Of a DNA stretch of 64,000 nt, positions 60,463 to 64,000 are shown one piece after another. The position numbers and the translations under genes are program-made. Below the pieces are notes generated by a model, which worked only from the letters and a program-made list of their open reading frames with translations, did no database searches and was not told the origin of the DNA. Numbering within the stretch: position 1 is the stretch's first letter; each line of letters opens with the position of its first letter. Location of the stretch: NCBI RefSeq assembly GCF_900188245.1, contig NZ_FZOK01000003.1:124001-188000 (forward strand). Reading direction: 5' to 3'. Source of the DNA: Belliella buryatensis (lineage in GTDB: Bacteria; Bacteroidota; Bacteroidia; Cytophagales; Cyclobacteriaceae).

Positions 60463-62970
60463 ATGAAGAAGTTTTCCCAAATTAATTTCCGATTCGGAAT
60501 CATGGGTCTCCTTTTTTTAGGATCTGTACTCATTACTGATGATGCATGGTCTCAAAGAAAAAAGAAGGAAGATCCGAAAACTGCCACTCCGGCAGCACCT
60601 GCACCAAAACCACAGGCTAAATCAGGGCCTAAAGCATTTTCTGAAGTAATCACTTCAAAAGCAAAAACTAAAGAAGGTCTCTTCAATGTCCACGAAATCG
60701 AAGGTAAGTATTTCTATGAAATTCCCGAAGAAATGCTGGGAAGAGAAATGCTAATCGTAACCACCATTGCTAAAACTGCTGATGGCATTGGCTATGGCGG
60801 AGAGCGTACCAATACGCTTTTAGTAAGATGGGATAGAGAAGGTGATAATGTCCTGTTGAGAGTAGTATCTTACTCCAATGTGGCAGCTGATTCCTTGCCT
60901 ATATCTATTGCTGTAAAAAACTCCAACCTAGAGCCTATTCTTCAAAAATTTGATGTAAAAGCACTATCAAAAGATGAAAGAGGCGTAGTTATCGAAGTGA
61001 CAGATCTATTTGCTAAGGATGTACAAGCTATTGGACTACCTAGAAATAGAAGAACCCAGTTTAAAGTAACAAGATTGGATTCTGACAGATCTTATATTGA
61101 AAGACTCAGTCCATATCCGATGAATATCGAAGCGCGCTACGTGATGACATACGCAGCTACTGAGCCACCTTCAAATTCAAGCACAGGGCTGATCACTGTC
61201 GAGATGAACTCTTCTATGGTATTGCTGCCAAAAGAGCCAATGATGAAGCGTCTAGCTGACAGAAGAGTTGGATGGTTCAGCAGATCTGTAGTAGACTATG
61301 GACTTGATGAGCAGAAAGCTACCTCCAGAAGATTCCTTGACAGATGGAGACTAGAAGTCAAAGAAGAAGATTATGACAAATACAGAAGAGGTGAGTTGGT
61401 AGAGCCGAAGCAGCCGATCGTATTCTACATTGATCCAGCTACCCCAAGTCAATGGGTGCCTTACTTGAAGCAAGGTGTGGAAGATTGGCAAGCTGCCTTT
61501 GAAATGGCCGGATTCAAAAATGCCATCATCGCTAAGGATGCCCCTAGCAAAGAAGAAGACCCTGATTGGAGTCCAGAAGATGCAAGATATTCTGTCATCA
61601 GATACTTCGCTTCTGATATCCAAAATGCATACGGTCCTCACGTATCTGATCCAAGATCTGGAGAGATTATCGAGTCTGATATCGGATGGTACCACAATGT
61701 GATGAACTTATTGAGAAACTGGTTTTTTATCCAAACTGCTGCTGTAAATCCTGAAGCCAGAGGCGTGAAATTCAGAGAAGAAGTAATGGGCAGATTGATT
61801 CAGTTTGTATCTTCTCACGAAGTAGGCCATACCTTGGGTCTTCCTCACAACTTCGCCTCTTCACACGCGTATCCAGTAGACTCTTTGAGATCTGCCACTT
61901 TTACTGCAAAGTATAGCACTGCTCCATCTATCATGGACTACGCGAGATTCAACTATGTAGCACAGCCAGGAGACAAAGATGTAAGCTTAATGCCTAATGT
62001 AGGACCTTATGATAAATATTCCATCATGTGGGGTTATAAGCCAATTTTAGACGCGAAAACTCCAGAAGACGAGCAGCCGATTCTAGATCAGTGGATTTTG
62101 GAAAAAGCAGGTGATCCTATCTATAGATTTGGTCGTCAAGGCAATAGCTATGACCCAAGTACACAAAGTGAAGACTTGGGTGATGATGCTATGAAAGCTT
62201 CTGACTATGGAATCAAAAACTTGAAGGTAATCCTTCCAAACTTGATGGAATGGACTGCAGAAGATGACAAGCCTTTCAAAGATTATTCAGATTTAGAAGA
62301 AATGTATGGTCAGGTAATTGGTCAGTACAACAGATACATGGGTCATGTAAGAACCAATGTAGGTGGCGTATATGAATTATATAAATCTACAGGTCAAGGT
62401 GAAGCGGTCTATGTACATACTGACAAAGCTACTCAAAAAAGAGCCGTTCAATTCCTCAATAAGGAGCTTTTCTCAACCCCTACTTGGTTGATGGATCAGG
62501 ATATCATTTCAAGAATTGGTGATTTTGGGGCGCTAGAAAGAGTAAGAGGCGTTCAAGTAGGTGCATTGAATGGTATCCTCGAATGGGGCAGATTGGGTAG
62601 AGTAATAGAAAATGAAGCCCTCAATGGCAAAGACGCCTACAGCATGACAGAGTTATTTGATGACTTAAGAGCTGGTATCTGGTCGGAATTGGCAAGTGGA
62701 AGAACGATCGATGTTCATCGCAGAAGCCTTCAAAGAGCTCATATCGAAAGATTAGAGTATTTGATGACCAATGACGAGCCTGCCGCCGCTAGAAGATTTG
62801 GCGCGGTGATCAATGCTTCTCAGTCAGACATCAGACCAATGGTAAGGGGTGAATTGAAAACACTTCAAAGACAAATCACTGCTGCTATTGGCAGGACTTC
62901 TGACAGAGCATCTAAACTCCATTTGGAAGATGCACTAGAAAGAGTAAAAGCTGTTTTAGATCCTAAATAG
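60463..62970 (+). CDS. Zinc-dependent metalloprotease (DUF5117/DUF5118 family)
   Basis: This 835-residue exported protease starts at the ATG at 60463 (MKKFSQINFRFGIMGLLFLGSVLITDDAWSQ, signal peptide), followed by a P/A/K-rich linker. The DUF5118/DUF5117 domains cover ~55-360. The zinc motif is H452-EVGH-TLGLPH-462 (HExxHxxGxxH, metzincin type). A C-terminal helical region completes it. Such proteins are frequent in Bacteroidetes and probably degrade external protein. It is a single-gene unit with a strong terminator. Confidence 0.93.
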   Translation: MKKFSQINFRFGIMGLLFLGSVLITDDAWSQRKKKEDPKTATPAAPAPKPQAKSGPKAFSEVITSKAKTKEGLFNVHEIEGKYFYEIPEEMLGREMLIVTTIAKTADGIGYGGERTNTLLVRWDREGDNVLLRVVSYSNVAADSLPISIAVKNSNLEPILQKFDVKALSKDERGVVIEVTDLFAKDVQAIGLPRNRRTQFKVTRLDSDRSYIERLSPYPMNIEARYVMTYAATEPPSNSSTGLITVEMNSSMVLLPKEPMMKRLADRRVGWFSRSVVDYGLDEQKATSRRFLDRWRLEVKEEDYDKYRRGELVEPKQPIVFYIDPATPSQWVPYLKQGVEDWQAAFEMAGFKNAIIAKDAPSKEEDPDWSPEDARYSVIRYFASDIQNAYGPHVSDPRSGEIIESDIGWYHNVMNLLRNWFFIQTAAVNPEARGVKFREEVMGRLIQFVSSHEVGHTLGLPHNFASSHAYPVDSLRSATFTAKYSTAPSIMDYARFNYVAQPGDKDVSLMPNVGPYDKYSIMWGYKPILDAKTPEDEQPILDQWILEKAGDPIYRFGRQGNSYDPSTQSEDLGDDAMKASDYGIKNLKVILPNLMEWTAEDDKPFKDYSDLEEMYGQVIGQYNRYMGHVRTNVGGVYELYKSTGQGEAVYVHTDKATQKRAVQFLNKELFSTPTWLMDQDIISRIGDFGALERVRGVQVGALNGILEWGRLGRVIENEALNGKDAYSMTELFDDLRAGIWSELASGRTIDVHRRSLQRAHIERLEYLMTNDEPAAARRFGAVINASQSDIRPMVRGELKTLQRQITAAIGRTSDRASKLHLEDALERVKAVLDPK

Positions 62971-62996
62971 GATTTCATTTCGAATGAATGAATACA

Positions 62997-63030
62997 AAAC
63001 TGCCTCCAAATTGGGGGCAGTTTCATTTTT
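62997..63030 (+). terminator. Terminator behind the zinc protease gene
   Basis: AAACTGCCTCC (62997-63007) pairs with GGGGGCAGTTT (63013-63023) including one G-T pair, then a T-rich run. Confidence 0.85.
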
Positions 63031-63131
63031 TATAAGCAAATAGTATCTGCAAATCAATCAAGTCCTTATTCATACAAGAGAACAAAAAATAATCTTTATT
63101 TTTACGAGAGATTGGAATAAATAAGCAAATC

Positions 63132-63554
63132 ATGGCATTGACTCCTTTAAAAATACTTCAAGATCATAAACTTAGAATCACCAATTGCAGGCAAGAGGTG
63201 CTAAGAACATTTTTATCCAAAGACTCAGCGCTTTCACATGCCGACTTAGAAGATGTGCTTAAAGATGACTTTGACCGTGTAACACTTTACAGAACCTTGA
63301 AAACTTTTTTAGAAAAAGACCTGATTCATAAAGTTCTTGACGATAGTGGAGCTACCAAATATGCACTCTGTTCGCATGATCACGATGGAGACCACCATCA
63401 TCATGACCATGAACATGTACATTTCAAATGTGAAAAATGTGGAAAAACCATGTGCTTAGAAGAAGCAATACTCCCAAAAATCGATTTGCCTGATGGCTTT
63501 GTCAATAAAGAAGTGAGTTTATTGGTGCAAGGTATCTGTGATAAGTGTAGTTAA
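63132..63554 (+). CDS. Fur-family metal-responsive regulator, histidine-rich
   Basis: This 140-residue repressor has the Fur winged helix (residues ~1-75; LRITNCRQEVLRTFL, HADLEDVLKDDFDRVTLYRTLKTFLEKDLIHKV) and two structural zinc CxxC pairs, C100/C103 and C136/C139. Residues ~80-98 are unusually rich in histidine and aspartate. The metal (Fe, Zn or other) cannot be decided; Zur is plausible given the COG0523 gene in the window. It overlaps the next gene tail-to-tail by 4 bases. Confidence 0.9.
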   Translation: MALTPLKILQDHKLRITNCRQEVLRTFLSKDSALSHADLEDVLKDDFDRVTLYRTLKTFLEKDLIHKVLDDSGATKYALCSHDHDGDHHHHDHEHVHFKCEKCGKTMCLEEAILPKIDLPDGFVNKEVSLLVQGICDKCS

Positions 63555-63784
63555 AAATTAACTGGTGTTTTTTCTTTTTTTCTTTTATCTACATCAGAAG
63601 GCCAAACTACACCTGGAGGAAGGTCAATTTTGGGTGGTGTATAATCTTCTATCCCGCCATCACCATCATCTCCACTATTATTTCTTCCACTGTCGAGTCG
63701 GGCTTTGGTTAGGGTAGCTACAAAGTAAATCAACACCACATAAGTGAGACCAAGGAGAACCAAATCAACTAGTAGACTACTCAT
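63551..63784 (-). CDS. Small single-pass membrane protein
   Basis: This 77-residue protein has one N-terminal membrane helix (LLVDLVLLGLTYVVLIYFVATL), then a polar G/D/N-rich stretch and a proline-rich charged tail (PPKIDLPPGVVWPSDVDKRKKE). Unknown function. Its stop shares bases with the fur stop. Likely real: intact frame, signal-anchor layout and no better alternative. Confidence 0.65.
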   Translation of the reverse strand: MSSLLVDLVLLGLTYVVLIYFVATLTKARLDSGRNNSGDDGDGGIEDYTPPKIDLPPGVVWPSDVDKRKKEKTPVNF

Positions 63785-63857
63785 AATCAGAAAAACTTTT
63801 TCTCAAGTTAATATTTATAGTTTTATATATCAATTAATTAACACGCACAATCTCATA

Positions 63858-63941
63858 ATGATTAGAGAAAAGCTAAAAAATTTCAAAGGTTTTTTGATTG
63901 GCTTGGTAAATAAGCGATATCATCGGATATTTGCGGACTGA
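63858..63941 (+). CDS. Possible 27-residue small protein
   Basis: ATG at 63858 to TGA at 63939-63941 encodes a 27-residue basic peptide (MIREKLKNFKGFLIGLVNKR then YHRIFAD). It is 12 bases ahead of the last gene of the window. It could be a small upstream peptide or a chance frame; support is weak. Confidence 0.3.
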   Translation: MIREKLKNFKGFLIGLVNKRYHRIFAD

Positions 63942-63953
63942 AAATTTATCACA

Positions 63954-64000
63954 ATGATCGTAAAAACAAAAAAATACAAACTCGAAGCAGGTACCTACAT
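63954..64000 (+). CDS. N-terminal start of a conserved membrane-type protein, cut by window end
   Basis: Only MIVKTKKYKLEAGTY and part of the next codon are in the window. This N-terminus is typical of a conserved Bacteroidetes family of hypothetical membrane proteins beginning MIVKTKKYxLE. The rest lies beyond the edge, so the family call is tentative. Confidence 0.45.
   Translation, partial: MIVKTKKYKLEAGTY

Overview
The window looks like a chromosome segment from a member of the Bacteroidetes, most likely order Cytophagales, family Cyclobacteriaceae (Algoriphagus or Belliella-like). This is inferred from the gene content: a HEPN-tailed sulfite reductase, DUF3810, DUF2520 and DUF2061 proteins, a PorT-like barrel, and a long C-terminal extension on ribosomal protein S16. 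Other support is the absence of clear Shine-Dalgarno sites, a Bacteroidetes-type promoter (TTG, about 20 bp, TAnnTTTG) and an AT-rich base composition. There is no prophage, no intact transposase and no CRISPR array. Most genes are chromosomal housekeeping or catabolic genes, with several families of small repeats between them.

Layout. 1-1.9 kb: the tail of an unknown gene, a secreted barrel-like protein and a HigBA-type toxin-antitoxin pair. 1.9-10.1 kb (minus strand): an assimilatory sulfate reduction and siroheme cluster (Rrf2 regulator, DUF2061, cysH, cysD, cysN, sulfite reductase with a HEPN tail, cobA, precorrin-2 dehydrogenase). There is no APS kinase, and CysH carries the cysteines of an APS reductase. 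10.2-15 kb: a secreted protein, a DUF885 peptidase, an AAA ATPase-nuclease (DUF4143) bracketed by two long perfect hairpins, and ddl. 15.1-20.6 kb (plus strand): four genes that together make the complete trans-4-hydroxy-L-proline to 2-oxoglutarate pathway. 20.7-23 kb: an ECF sigma factor operon. 23-34 kb: a secreted nuclease, ClpB, a coiled-coil protein, a large hybrid histidine kinase, a membrane dipeptidase, a beta-propeller lipoprotein and an acyl-ACP desaturase.

34.4-47 kb: pirin, phospholipid genes (psd, cdsA), glutamate dehydrogenase, a CPBP protease, dusB, an EamA transporter, DUF3810, an Nfu/NifU scaffold, a PorT-like barrel and gltX. Two copies of a ~145 bp element with terminal inverted repeats lie directly behind the pirin gene and dusB. 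47-53.4 kb: a degenerate M23 protein, the rpsP-rimM-trmD-rplS operon, tRNA-Arg(CCU) with a GIY-YIG gene remnant beside it, small proteins and metK. 53.5-56.5 kb: a promoter and short structured leader ahead of a DUF3299-like protein and a COG0523 metal-chaperone GTPase, then a small protein and an MscS channel. 56.5-60.3 kb: a type III polyketide synthase, methyltransferase, UbiA-type prenyltransferase and FAD oxidoreductase that look like a small biosynthetic cluster. 60.4-64 kb: a large zinc metalloprotease, a Fur-family regulator and small membrane proteins.

The features most worth a second look are the hairpin-bracketed ATPase-nuclease, the paired 145 bp elements, the leader RNA at 53.57 kb, the type III PKS cluster, and the intergenic repeat families confined to the first ~20 kb.
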